Of a DNA stretch of 64,000 nucleotides, positions 11,344 to 23,128 are shown one piece after another (the first letter of the stretch is position 1; every line of letters begins with the position of its first letter). The stretch comes from Artocarpus heterophyllus (Eukaryota > Streptophyta > Magnoliopsida > Rosales > Moraceae). The notes below the pieces were generated by a model. That model ran no database searches. It saw only the letters and a program-made list of their open reading frames with translations, and was not told where the DNA came from. The stretch lies in assembly GCA_025403435.1 (NCBI GenBank), contig CM046333.1, positions 30,649,521 through 30,713,520 on the forward strand, in the 5' to 3' direction. Made by a program: the position numbers and the translations under genes.

Positions 11344-13640
11344 ATGGAACTCGACCTTACGTTAGGGGTTCCTTCTCTTACACCTCTTACAGATAAAAGC
11401 TCCTCTAATGAAAAGAGAGACATGGAAAGGTGGGAGAAGTCGAATCATGTGTATGATGATCATGAAAAAGGCCACTCTAGAAGTATTCAAGGGCACTATA
11501 TCGAAATGATAAAGATAGCTAAAGAGTTCTTTGAGGACATTAAGAAGAGTTTTGCCAATAATGAAAAGGCTGAAACAAGTACACTTTTAAAAAACCTCAT
11601 TAATTTCAATGAGAAACAAAGGTAAAGGGAACATTAGGGAGTACATCATGAAGATGTCTCATCTTGCTTCAAAGCTAAGAGCACTTAAGGTTGACCTCTC
11701 CATGGACTTGCTAGTGCATTTGGTTCTTCTATCTCTTCCTACACAATTCAGTTAGTTCAAGGTGAGCTACAATTGCCAAAAAGAGACATGGTCTCTTAAT
11801 GAGCTCATTTCACATTGTGTGTAAGAAGAGGAAATGTCAATGCAAGAAAAAACAAAAAGTGCTTATTTGGCTAATACTTCCAAGGACAGAGGGAAGAAAA
11901 GAAAGAAGGATAAGGAAGCTATAGTTATGGCACCTCAAAAGAAACAACAAAAGAGGCCAAATGATCTAGATGGTACAAGTTCTTTCTTCTGTGGAGTTGA
12001 GGGGCATAAAAAGAAGCATTGCATTAATTACTACGCTTGGCATGCTAAGAAAGGTATGCTTCTTAATTTGGTTTATTTTGAGGTTAATTTAACTTCGATA
12101 CCTAAACATATTAAGTGGATAGATTCTGGTGCAACCACTCACATCAGTGTGTCTACGCAGGGTTGTCTGAGATACCAAAAGCCAAATGACAGTGAAAGAT
12201 ACATCTATGTGAGCGATGGCAAAAAGGTTGAAGTTGAAGCAATAAGAAAATTAGATATTATTGTTAAAGACTGGATTTAATTGGATCTTGATGAGACATT
12301 TATTATACTGTTTTTAGATGGAATTTGATTTCTGTTTCTAATTTGGATAAATAAGGTTATTCTTGTTTATTTGGAAATAGAAAATTTAGTTTGTTTTATG
12401 ATTCAAAATTAGTTGGTTCCAATTCTTTGTTAGGTTATGATAATCTTTATTTAATTGATACAATTGCTTCATTTAATAAATCCCCACAATTAAGTACACA
12501 AGGTATTAAGAGAAAATTAACCAATAAGAATTCAGCTATGTTATGGCACAAGAGATTAGGTCATATTTCCAGAAGGAGAATAGAGAGACTTGTATTAGAC
12601 AAAATTTGAGACCTCTTGGATTTTACAAATTTTGATGTTTGTGTTGACTGTGTAAAGGGGAAACAAACCAATAAAAGGAGATTTGAAGCCAACAAGACTT
12701 TGGACGCCTTATAACTTATACATACAGATATTTGTAGGCCATTCCCTATAGTTTCTTGGAATGGTCAACAATATTTATAGCATTCATTGATGATTTTTCT
12801 AGTTATGGCTGCATATATCTCATTCATGAAAAGTCACAGTCGTTGGATATGTTCAAAAATTATAAGGCTGAAGTTGAAAATCAACTCAGCAAAAGGATTA
12901 AAAGCATCAAATCTAAGCATGGTGGTAAGTAATATGGTAGATATGACAGCTCAGGTGAACAACATCTAGGACCATTTGCTAAATTCCTGGAGGAATGTGG
13001 TATCGTCCCATAGTACACTATGTTTGATATGTCTACTATGAATGATGTTGCTAAAAGACGAAACAGGACGCTTAAGGACATGGTTAAGAGTATGATCTCT
13101 CATTCTACCTTACGAGAATCACTTTGAGGAGAAGCACTTAAGATTGCAGCATATATCTTTAACTGGGTTCTAGGTAAAGCAATTGCCAAAATGAACTTTG
13201 GACAAGCAAGAAGCCTATTTTAAAGAATTTGTTAGTTTGGGGATATCCAGTTGAGACAAGGCTTTATAGGCCTAATGAAAAGAAACTGGACTCAAGGATG
13301 GTGAGTTGTTATTTTATTGGATACTCTAAAAGATCCAAAGGGTACAAGTTTTATGATCCTACAACAAAGTTAATTTTTGTGATAGCAAAAGCCTGGTTCT
13401 TTGAGGATGTCAAGTTTACAAGGGAAGATAAGGTTAGAGACTTTGTCTTTGAAAAGGAATATGTTGATATTCCCATAGTTGATATTGACATTGATTAGGC
13501 TCCTATTTTTGACATTATTCAAGAAGCAGACCCAAATCAAGATAACGTTAGAGAACCTCCCATTCCAAAAATTGTTCCAGAAGAACAAAATTTGCCACCT
13601 CAAGAACCTATGCCATTAAGGTGATGCACTAGAGAAAGGA
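11344..13640 (+). pseudogene. Element A gag, protease and integrase (5' part of polyprotein)
   Basis: The start is uncertain; a plausible Met is at 11344. Gag (11344-12060) has the UBN2-type order: SFANNEKAETSTLLKNLI, then in another frame MSHLASKLRALKVDLSMD. A zinc knuckle FFCGVEGHKKKHC lacks its first Cys. The protease motif WIDSGATTHIS is at about 12117-12150. Pre-integrase LWHKRLGHISRRRIERLV is at 12541-12600, and integrase fragments continue to about 13500 with IHTDICRP, FIDDFSSYG and DVAKRRNRTLKDMV. Frameshifts and stops break it at many points. The frame is cut by element B and resumes at 23129. Confidence 0.85.
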
Positions 13641-13645
13641 GAAGT

Positions 13646-15655
13646 TGTTAGACATGTATGCCCTAAGGAGTAAAAATGTAATAAGTTTTTGGAGACATTT
13701 TTATCAATAAAGAATTTATTTATTGTTTATATACCAAATTTTGTCCTCTTTACGTTCATATTTGTTGAATGTATGTTAAGCAAACAAAAGTCTAAGATTA
13801 TCGGTCTAAACCTTTAAGAATTGGGCATATGATGGAAAGATTGTGCAGAAGACACGATTCTTAAGGTGATGGTCTAAATCATAAGATCTGCAATTGAGGG
13901 AATAAAGTTGGGCACTTTATTCATGTAAAGATTGTTATGTTGTCTATATCCCTATTAGGAGATGGTTTGTCTTGGCCATCAGAGATGGAATCCATGAATA
14001 GAAACATTGGCATGTTGTCATAGGTGACGATGTCTTGGATCGAGACATAAAGTGAATAGATTTAGATCAATAATTATGTCTCGACAAATCGATTCACTTC
14101 AGACAATCATTTGTATTGTATCTTAATCTTGAGATGAATAGTGGGCCTGTTGTCTTGACTTGTGTCTTTTGATGTACCAAAAGGTGACACCCACATCTTA
14201 ATAGTGGTATGCATGCTGGTATGTTAGAGGCGTGACTCTTCATAGCGTAGACCTGTTATTCATAGATATAGAACCTATAGCTCCTCTTTAGGAGTAGTGA
14301 TATCCTCTTATATGCATTATCCTACAATTGGAAAACTAGAGCGCTCAACCATTTAGATATATAGGTGTAACCGAATGGTATACTGTCTTTGGATGGTAAG
14401 TTTTTCGATAGTGAGATAATGGAACGTAAGATAAAAATAATCGGGAAGGTAAGACAGAACTTATCCTTAAGCCGGTTATGGATAATCCTATGGGGATACG
14501 ATACACCATGATATGTCATGGAGACTTAGCTATACGGGCTTCGTAATTCTATGTAGTTTGAGAGTACAGCTCCAAGCTTTTAGTGAAGTAGCGTTGGAGT
14601 TGATAATTATGAAATGTATATCTGGGATATTGGGTTTTGTAATTATCGGGAGCTTAAACTATATAGCTCCTTTTGGTCCCCTTTGCTAGCTCACAATATC
14701 CTGTGATGATACAGCATGCTTTTCTAATAATTGGTGACTTATGTTAGATTTATTAGATTGGTTGAAATTTGAAAGAATTAAATAATTCATGTTTATTTAT
14801 CAGTTGAATTAATTTTGTGATAAAATTAATTCAAGATAAACTTGTTGAATTATTGGGATTAGATAATTCTTGTCTGTTTATCAGTTGATTTAATTTTGAA
14901 TAAATTAAATCAAGATAAACCTATAGAATTATTAGGAATTCATTTATTTTCCTAGAGATTATCTTGATAAAGTTGTTTTAATTAGATAACTTCTCTATTG
15001 GATTATTTGAATTAAAACTAAGACTTTATCCTATAGAATCTTGGGTGAAAAATAAAAGATTCGCTGAGATTTTTTTTTGGCAGTTCAGCATGCCGATCCT
15101 CAAGTTCGGCCTACCGATGGGGCAAGTTCAGCCTGCAGATGTGCGTAAAAAGATTACGTGTTTTCACACAGATTTTATCAGATATTGATCTGAATTTGAT
15201 TCTAATTCAAATTTTTATGGCCTAATCTGATAAGGACTGACCCTAGACCCAACCTTTATAAATAGGGAGTAAGTCATATAAGTTAATTAGATCAATTGAG
15301 AGATTAAGAGAGGTACTCTGCTGGTGAGAATCTAAAACTCCCTGAGAGCTCTTGTTCACAAATCATGAACATTAGCTTTAGGTTTTCTCAATTGGTTGGA
15401 AGGAGAGTCATCTAGAGGAAGAGCTGTACATGTGAGCCCACACTCATTCCGATCGTGGATAGAGAATAGCAAAGAAGACCAATTGATTGAGGCTCTTCTA
15501 GAATGTTACTTCTCTTCACAGATTGCAAGAGTTCTTCAACATTCAAAGGTTAGTAAGATCTGGTTAATTTATGCATATAGCATGTCAAACTTGTGTTTTA
15601 AAAAATACTCTAATATAAAATTTTTAAAATTCTGCTTCGTATTATTTTTTCAACA
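13646..15655 (+). repeat. 5' LTR of element B
   Basis: About 2,010 bp. It ends TTTTTTCAACA and is followed by ATTGGTATCAAAGTC. It contains a tandem pair of hairpin segments (about 14795-14940), a TATAAATA box at 15258-15265 (a likely LTR promoter element) and TCGGC/GCCGA palindromes at 15085-15145. By eye the first 170 bases differ from the 3' LTR at about ten positions, which implies an insertion that is not recent. Confidence 0.9.
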
Positions 15656-17308
15656 ATTGGTATCAAAGTCATGGTTTTTATATAAATTTATGAGTTTATG
15701 ATCATACTATATGTGTAAATTTTGTGATCTTAATCTCTCCTATGCTTAAATTTAATTTTATAGAGAGTTGGCACTCTACGTTTCTATATAATTTTCTGTT
15801 GTCTTGGATTATGTGGTGAATGTTTATCAATTAATTATGGTTGATTAAATTATTTATTAATTAATTAATTTATATTGGTTATGGTTCCTTAGAGGTTAGA
15901 ATTTGTATCTAGGTTTTTCATGTAATTAGATGGCAGACTATCATCTTCATCTATGAATTATTATTTAATTTTAAATTTGTAAGAATTTTTGTAATTAAAT
16001 AATCATTCAAAGAATACAGATCTAGAAGATAGAAGATGGCACTCCTAGGTATTTCTTGAGTCTCTAATTTTATGTTTTTGAATTGTTGAAAATAAAATTG
16101 ATGAATTGCATTAAAAATTGTATTTTTTGGAAAGGGTGATTTTTGCTCGGTCGGCATGCCGAACCATCAAGTTTGGCAGGCCGATGGTCTCAGATCGGCA
16201 GGCCAGACATGAGGTTCGGCAGGTCGACAGCGGGGCAAAAATTAGGTGGCTCTAGCAGCAGGCCAAACTTCTAGTTCGGTAGGCCGCTCTGTCGTGAATT
16301 GGTAGGCCGATGGGTCATGATTGGCAAGCAGATCACCCAGATCGTCTTGCCGGCAAAGAGCTGGAAATTTTTCCAAAAAAGGTGCAGTTTTTCAATGTAG
16401 TTTTAATTTTATTTTTGGGACAATTCTGAGAGACATTAAATTTGGATATGACCAGAAATATGAAGTATTCGATTCATATGAGATTGAAGACTTGAAGATG
16501 GACATTACATGAAGAAGGATACAACCTGAGAGTTCACGGATGAAGAGTCGATAATATGTTTCGATTATTCTCTTGTAATCTTTGTTTTCTATTCTCTAGG
16601 GTGGAACCATAATATTACGGTTATTACTATTTTCTTGTAGCTTTGCTTGTCTACATTATAATATGATTTTCCATGTATATTGATAACATGTCATACAGAA
16701 TAAGGAGTGCCGCTCATATTAAAATTGGTCATGCATATTCTTAAAATAAAACCTTAATTTCAAAAGATTAAGTGGGAGAAGGTTTCGAAGAGAGGACCTA
16801 TGGCCTCCATTGTTGGTCTATAGGAAGAACATGGTGGTCCTAACCCCTAGGAAGAGATTTCTATCATGTACCAGATTGGATCTCTGAGAGGATAAGATAT
16901 TTTAGCATGTTTTGTAGTTGCATACCCCTAGGTGGTGATTATAAATCATGGATAAAATATTAAAACGATGGTTATACACTCACGTTAATTTTGTTATTAA
17001 CCTCCCCTAGGAGCTCTGTTAGTAGAATTAATGGCCAAAGAAACGATTATTAATATATGCTAGATCATACGGGTCCTGGATGGCATATATTAATCAAGAA
17101 GGGATCCGTGTTCCTGATTGAATTTGGCATGACTCTCTTAGGAGCTTGTTGAATTCTGAGCTGGGAATTATCGTTTTAAGGTTGTGATATTTTCAAGATT
17201 TTGACACATAAACACATTTGTCTGTTTTTACATGATTGTGTTATCTTACTAAATTATTATTGTATGTTTGCTTATGTTTGGTATATGATTCTTTATTATA
17301 GATTAAAA
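15656..17308 (+). other. Primer binding site and leader of element B
   Basis: The primer site TGGTATCAAAGTC (15658-15670) differs from the initiator-Met tRNA complement TGGTATCAGAGCC at two positions. The rest is untranslated leader up to the gag ATG, including the palindromic GC-rich block at 16150-16350. Confidence 0.8.
16150..16350 (+). repeat. Imperfect palindromic minisatellite in the leader of B
   Basis: About eight units built around TCGGCAGGCCGA or TTCGGCATGCCGAA, spaced by 15 to 35 bases, for example at 16151-16164, 16173-16186 and 16195-16205. Equivalent blocks sit at the same place in C (34420-34605, inverted) and E (56438-56645). Confidence 0.8.
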
Positions 17309-20300
17309 ATGTCTAAAAATGCTTTATCTTCGATACTTGACAAAAACCTATTAACCAGAGAGAATTATAATGATTGGAAATGGAACCTCGATATCTTCCT
17401 CTCCTTTGAGAAACTAAAATTTGTACTGACAACCCCTTGCCCTCCCGAGCCTATGGGAGATTTCACTAATGAGCAATTCTAAGCATACGATCGCTGGAAA
17501 GATGCAATGATCAGGCCTCTGCTATGTTATGACCAGCATGAATAACGTGTTGCAGGCTCAACATGAAGATTATGAGACTGCAAAGCAGATCTTGGATAAT
17601 CTTGAAGTTATGTTTGGAGGCTAGGCCATAACAAAGCGGCAAGGGGTGCTTTGGATAATCTGCAAAGCAGATCTTGGATAATCTTGAAGATATGTTTGGA
17701 GGCTAGGCCATAACAAAGCGGTAAGGGGTGCTTTGGAAACTTCTTAATTGTAAGTAGAGGCCGAGGACATCTGTAAAGGAGCACATGATGTTGGTCATTG
17801 GTTACCTCGCTGAGCCTCAAACCAATGGAGCCGACATCGATGCTGAAACTCTAATGACTATGGCCTTTGAGACTCTGTCAAAGGAATTTATGCCATTTAG
17901 AGCTACTTTTAATTTAAGCAATAGGTAGGATATGACCTTAACAGAATTAATGAAATAGTTACAGGAGTTTGAACTGCTAATTAGGGAGTATTCTGCAGGT
18001 GGAGAGGCCAATATAGTAGCTGCTTCTGGTTCCAATCCCAACTCTAGAAATGGAAAGAAGCAACGGGCCAAGAACAAAAAGTCTTCCATTCTTCCTAGCA
18101 CCAAGAGCAAGAAAAAGAAGAAGAAGAACCGAAGAAGCTTAAGTGATTTTTCTACGAGAAGGTTGGGCACATAAAGAAGCATTGCAAGGACTTCCTTTCC
18201 AAAGGAGGTACGTGTGATCTTTTGTATTTAGAAACTTATTTGGTTGAGGAATCTAGTGACATTTGGGTCATAGATTCTGGTGCAACTAATCATGTTTGTG
18301 TTCCTCTGTAGGGGTTCAAAGAAATGAGAAGTCTGCTACATGAAGACTTCATGCTTCAAATGGGCGATGGATCCTTGTTTCTAGTGGAAGCAGTGGGAGA
18401 CGTCCATCTTTATTTTGATAGTTATAGGAATTTAATTTTGCGAGATTGTTTTTATGTTCCTAAATTTAAAAGGAATTTAATTTTTGTAGCTTGTTTATTT
18501 AAAGACTCTTATTTGGTTTCCTTTAATGATAAAGTGGTGATTCGTAAAAAAAAATCTTTTATCTGTTCAAGATGGATGTAAAATAATTTATATTTTATCA
18601 AACTTAAGATGGACTTACTACTTAATGCTGAGATGAATGACAATAACTCTAAAAGACTTAAAACTTCTCACTCTAATAAGACTTATCTTTGGCATTTGTG
18701 TCTTGGTCATACTAACCTCAATGGGATTCAAAGGTTGGTATGGGATGGACCTTTAAGTTAGTTAAAGGGGGAATCTATACCTTAATATGAATCTTGTTTG
18801 GAGGGTAAAATGACCAAAAGACCATACGGGTCTAAGGGCAATAGGGTCGAAGGGGTTCTAGAACTTGTGCATAGTAATGTTTGCAGACCAATGAACATCC
18901 GGGCACGAGGAGGGTATGAGTACTTTGTCACTTTTATTGACGATTACTCAAGATATGGGTATGTGTACCTGATGCACTACAAAAGTGAAACTTTTGACAA
19001 GTTCAGGGAGTTTCGAGTTGAAGTGGAAAAGCAATTAGGTAGACCCATAAAGGTACTTCAATTCGATTGAGGTGGAGAATACCTTTCTGATGAGTTCATG
19101 GGACACTTATTAGAGAATAGGATTTTATCCCATTTGACTGCGCCTGGCACTCCGCAGCAAAATGGCATAGCGGAGAGAAGAAATAAGACTTTATTAGACA
19201 TGATAAGGTCCATGATGAGTTATTCATCATTACCTTTGTCCTTTTAGGGATATGCACTACAAACCGCATGTTATATTTTGAACAATATGCCTTCAAAATC
19301 GGTCCCTAAAACTCCTCACGATTTATGGACGGGCAGGAAGACATCCTTACACCATATTCGCATATGGGAATGTCCAGCTCATGTCCTGTTCAAGGATATG
19401 AATAAGTTGGAAGCACGTTCGAAAGTTTGTATGTTTGTAGGATATCCAAAAGGGACTAAAAGGGTTTATTTCTATAACCCATAGGAAAATAAAATCGTGG
19501 TTTCAACTAATGCAACTTTCCTTGAGGAGAGTTACATGGACGACTTTAAGCTTCGAAGCAAAGTGGTGCTTGAGGAGTTAAGGAGTGATCCGATCACTCT
19601 AAAGGTTCCAAATGAAACCATTTCGATCAGTGTAGAAAAACCAAATGAACCTAAACAACAACCTAAGGGGCTTCGGTGTAGTAGGAGGATCGGGCATCAG
19701 CCTGAGAGGTATATGTTCAACAGGGATCCTTATACTTACGCAGAGGCTATGGAGGATGTTGATTCAAAAATCTAGACAAAGGCCGTGAACACAGAGATGA
19801 AGTCTATGGAGACTAATCAGGTCTAGGAGCTTGTGGATCTTCCCAAAGGGGTAAAACCCATAAGGTGTAAGTGAATCTACAAGAGGAAAAGAGTAGTGGA
19901 TGGAAAGGTCGAAACCTTTAAGGCTAGACTGGAACAACCAGACGGGTTCAAGGTCAAGGGTCAAGAGGGTAAGGTTTGTAAGCTGCTAAAATCAATTTAT
20001 GGACTTAAGCAGGCTTTTCGTTCTTGGAACATAAGATTTGATCAGGTGATCAAGACTTATGGGTTCTCACAAAATGTGGATGAACCATGTGTTTACAAAC
20101 ACATTAAGGATGGGAAGGTGGTTTTTCTACTGCTCTATGTAGATGACATTTTGCTAATTGGCAATGACGTTGGGGCATTGTCATCGGTCAAATTATGGTT
20201 GACTAAGCAGTTTGACATGAAGGACTTAGGTGAGGCTAATTTTGTTCTCATTATCCAGATCTTTCGGGATAGGAAGAACAAAATGATAGCTTTGTCCCAA

Positions 20301-21124
20301 GCCGACTACATAAATAATATTCTCAAGAGGTTTGCAATATAGGATTCTAAGAAAGGTGGGCAACCATCTAGGTTTGGAATTAATCTTTCTAAGAAAGACT
20401 CTCTAAAGTCTAAGGAAGAAAGAGAATACATGAAGAAGGTGCCTTATGCTTCGCCAGTGGGTAGTTTCATGTATGCCATGCTTTGCACAAGACCGAATAT
20501 TTGTTATGGGGTTGGGATTGTAAGTAGATTTCAGGCGGATCTAGGATCGAACCATTGGGTTACGATAAAGCATATTTTCAAGTACTTGAGAAGGACTCGA
20601 AGTTATATGCTTGTATATTAGGGTGAGGTCTTAACTCTTCTAGGATATACTGACTTGAATTTTCAATCTTGTCTGGATTCTAGGAAATTGACTTTGGATT
20701 TTGTGTTTACTCTGGGCGGTGGTGCCATTAGTTAGAGAAGTGTCAAGTAAGATTGCACTTCGAATTTAATGATGGAGGCCAAGTATGTGGCAGCTAGTGA
20801 TGCTTCGAAAGAAGCAGTGTGGCCCCGTAAGTTCCTTGGGAATCTTGAGGTAGTTCCTGGTATGGATAAGGCAGTATCACTGTACTGTGATAACAGTACG
20901 GCAGTAGCTAATGCTAAGGAACCAAGATTTCACAAGAAGAGTAAGCATATTGATCGGAAGTATCATGTGATAAAGACTTCGTTGAGGGCAGGCATGTCAC
21001 GATGTGCAAGATTGCATCAGAGGACAATTTAGCTGATCCATTTACGAAGACACTTACTTGGAGAGTCTTCAAGGGACATGTGGAAGCTATGGGGATGCGA
21101 GATTTATCATATTTACTCACTTAG
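17309..21124 (+). pseudogene. Element B gag-pol polyprotein, inactivated
   Basis: It starts MSKNALSSILDKN at 17309. Gag runs to about 18210 and ends in a zinc knuckle (FFYEKVGHIKKHC, where FFY replaces FFC). The protease motif VIDSGATNH is near 18270. Integrase includes LCLGHTNLNGIQRLV, FVTFIDDYSRYGYVYLM and TPQQNGIAERRNKTLLD. Reverse transcriptase keeps LLKSIYGLKQ and LLYVDDILLIGND. RNase H has EAKYVAASDASKEAVW and CDNSTAVANAKEPRFHKKSKHID, ending at a TAG at 21122. At least eight in-frame stops interrupt it, several at Trp, Arg or Gln codons. At about 19931 the frame jumps from KARL directly to EQPDGF, so roughly 60-65 residues of the RT fingers/palm are missing. Confidence 0.92.
17580..17737 (+). 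repeat. 82-bp tandem duplication in gag of B
   Basis: A unit beginning GCAAAGCAGATCTTGG is repeated with a period of 82 bases (17580 and 17662). 82 is not a multiple of three, so the duplication also shifts the gag frame. Confidence 0.88.
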
Positions 21125-21138
21125 TGTAAGCGGGAGAT
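21125..21138 (+). other. Polypurine tract of element B
   Basis: AAGCGGGAGAT lies directly before the 3' LTR, the usual position for priming of plus-strand DNA synthesis. Confidence 0.75.
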
Positions 21139-23123
21139 TGTTAGACATGTATGCCCTAAGGAGTAAAAATGTAATAAGTTTTTGGAGACATTTTTATTAG
21201 TAAAGAATTTATTTATTGTTTATATACCAAATCTTGTCTTCCTTACGTTCATATTTGTTGAATGTATGTTAAGCAAACAAAATTCTAAGACTGTCAGTCT
21301 AAACCTTTAAGAATTAGGCATATGATGGAAGATTATGTGAAAGACACGATTCTTAAGGTGATGGTCTAAATCATAAGATCTGTAACCAAGGGAATAAAGT
21401 TGGGCGCTTTATTCATGTAAAGATTGTTATGTTGTCTATATCCCTATTGGGGGATGGTTTGTCTGGGCCATCAGAGGTGGACTCTGTGAATAGAAACATT
21501 GGTACGTTGTCATAGGTGACGATGTGTTGGATCGAGACATAAAGTGAATAGATTTGGATTAATATTCTATCTCAGAAAATTGATTCACTTTAGACAATCA
21601 CTTGTATTGTATTTTAATCCTGAGATGAATAGTGGGCCCATTGTCATAGCTTGTGTCTTTTGACGTACCAAAGGGTAACACCCACATCTTAATAGTGGTA
21701 TGCATGCTGGTACGTTGGAGGCATGACTATTGATGGCATAGACCTGTTATTCATAGATATGAAATCTATAGTTCCTCTTTAGGAGTAGTGATATCCTCTT
21801 ATATGCGTTATTCTATAATTGAAAAACCATAGCACTCAACCATTTAGATACATAAGTGTAACCGAATGGTATACTGTCTTTAGATGGTATGTTTTTCGAT
21901 GGTGAGATAATGGAACGTAAGATAAAAATAATTGGGAAAGTAAGATAGAACATGTCCTTAAGCCAGTTATGGATAATCTTATGGGGATACGATACACTAT
22001 GATATGTCATGGAGACTTAGCTATACGGGCTTCATAATTCTATGTAGTTTGAGAGTGCAGCTCCAAGCTTTTAGTGGAGTAGCGTTGGAGTTGATAATTA
22101 TGAAATATATATCTGGGATATTAGGTTTTGTAATTATCGGGAGCTTGAACTATATAGGTCCATTTGGTCCCTTTTGTTAGCTCACAACATCCTGTGACCA
22201 TACGGCGTGCTTTTCCAATAATTGGTGACTTATGTCAAATTTATTAGATTGGTTGAAATTCGAAAGAATTAAATAATTCATGTCTATTTGTCGGTTGAAT
22301 TAATTTTGTGATAAAATTAATTCAAGATAAACTTGTTGAATTATTGGGATCGGATAATTCTTGTCTGTTTATCAGTTGATTTAATTTTGAATAAATTAAA
22401 TCAAGATAAACCTATAGAATTATTAGGAATTCATTTATTTTCCTAGAGATTATCTAGATAAAGTTGTTTCAATTAGATAACTTCTCTATTGGGTTATTTG
22501 AATTAAAACTAAGACTTTATCCTATAGAATATTGGGTGGAAAATTAAAGTTCGTTGAGATCTTTTTTCAGTAGTTCGGCATGCCAATCCTCAAGTTCGGC
22601 CTGCCAATGTGCGAAAAAAAGATTACACGTTTTCACATGGATTTTATCAGATATTCATCCGAATTTGATTCTGATTCAAATTTTTGAGACCTAATCTGAT
22701 AAAGACTGACCCTAGACCCAACCTCTATAAATAGGGAATAAGTCACATAAGTTAATTGATCAATTGAAAGAATAAGAGATATACTCTGTTGGTGAGAATC
22801 TGAAACTCCCTAAGTGCTCTTGTTCACAAATCACAAACATTAGCTTTGGGTTCTCTCAATTGGTTGGAAGAAGAGTCATCTAGAGGAAGAGCTGTATGTG
22901 TGAGCCCACACTTACTCTGATCGTGGATAAAGAATAACAAAGAAGACCAGTTGGTTGAGGCTCTTCTAGAACGTTACTTCTCTTCATAGATTGCGGGAGT
23001 TCTTCGGCATTCAAAGTTAAGTAAGATCTAGTTAATTTATGCATATAGCATGTCAAACTTGTGTTTTGGAAAAAACTCTGATATACAATTTTTAAAATTC
23101 CACTGCATATTATTTTTCTAACA
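21139..23123 (+). repeat. 3' LTR of element B
   Basis: About 1,985 bp. It matches 13646-15655 throughout, with scattered substitutions and a few indels, including loss of part of the TCGGC palindrome block near 22570-22605. It ends TTTTTCTAACA and abuts the duplicated GAAGT. Confidence 0.9.
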
Positions 23124-23128
23124 GAAGT

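Larger units (their letters stand above)
13641..23128 (+). mobile_element. Long-LTR copia element B (Angela/BARE-like), nested in A
   Basis: The target-site duplication GAAGT lies at 13641-13645 and 23124-23128, flanking an element at 13646-23123. LTRs of about 2.0 kb begin TGTTAGACATGTATGCCCTA and end in ACA. The long LTR, the ATGCCCTA motif at the LTR start, the TTGGTATCA primer site and the AAGCGGGAGAT purine tract resemble the Angela/BARE copia lineage. Coding order is gag-PR-INT-RT-RH, full of stops. Related copies in this window are C, D, E, F and G. Confidence 0.93.

Noticed and set aside
15658..15670. Possible tRNA fragment (initiator Met)
   Set aside because: Only the 13-base primer complement is present, in the expected position after an LTR; no tRNA gene.
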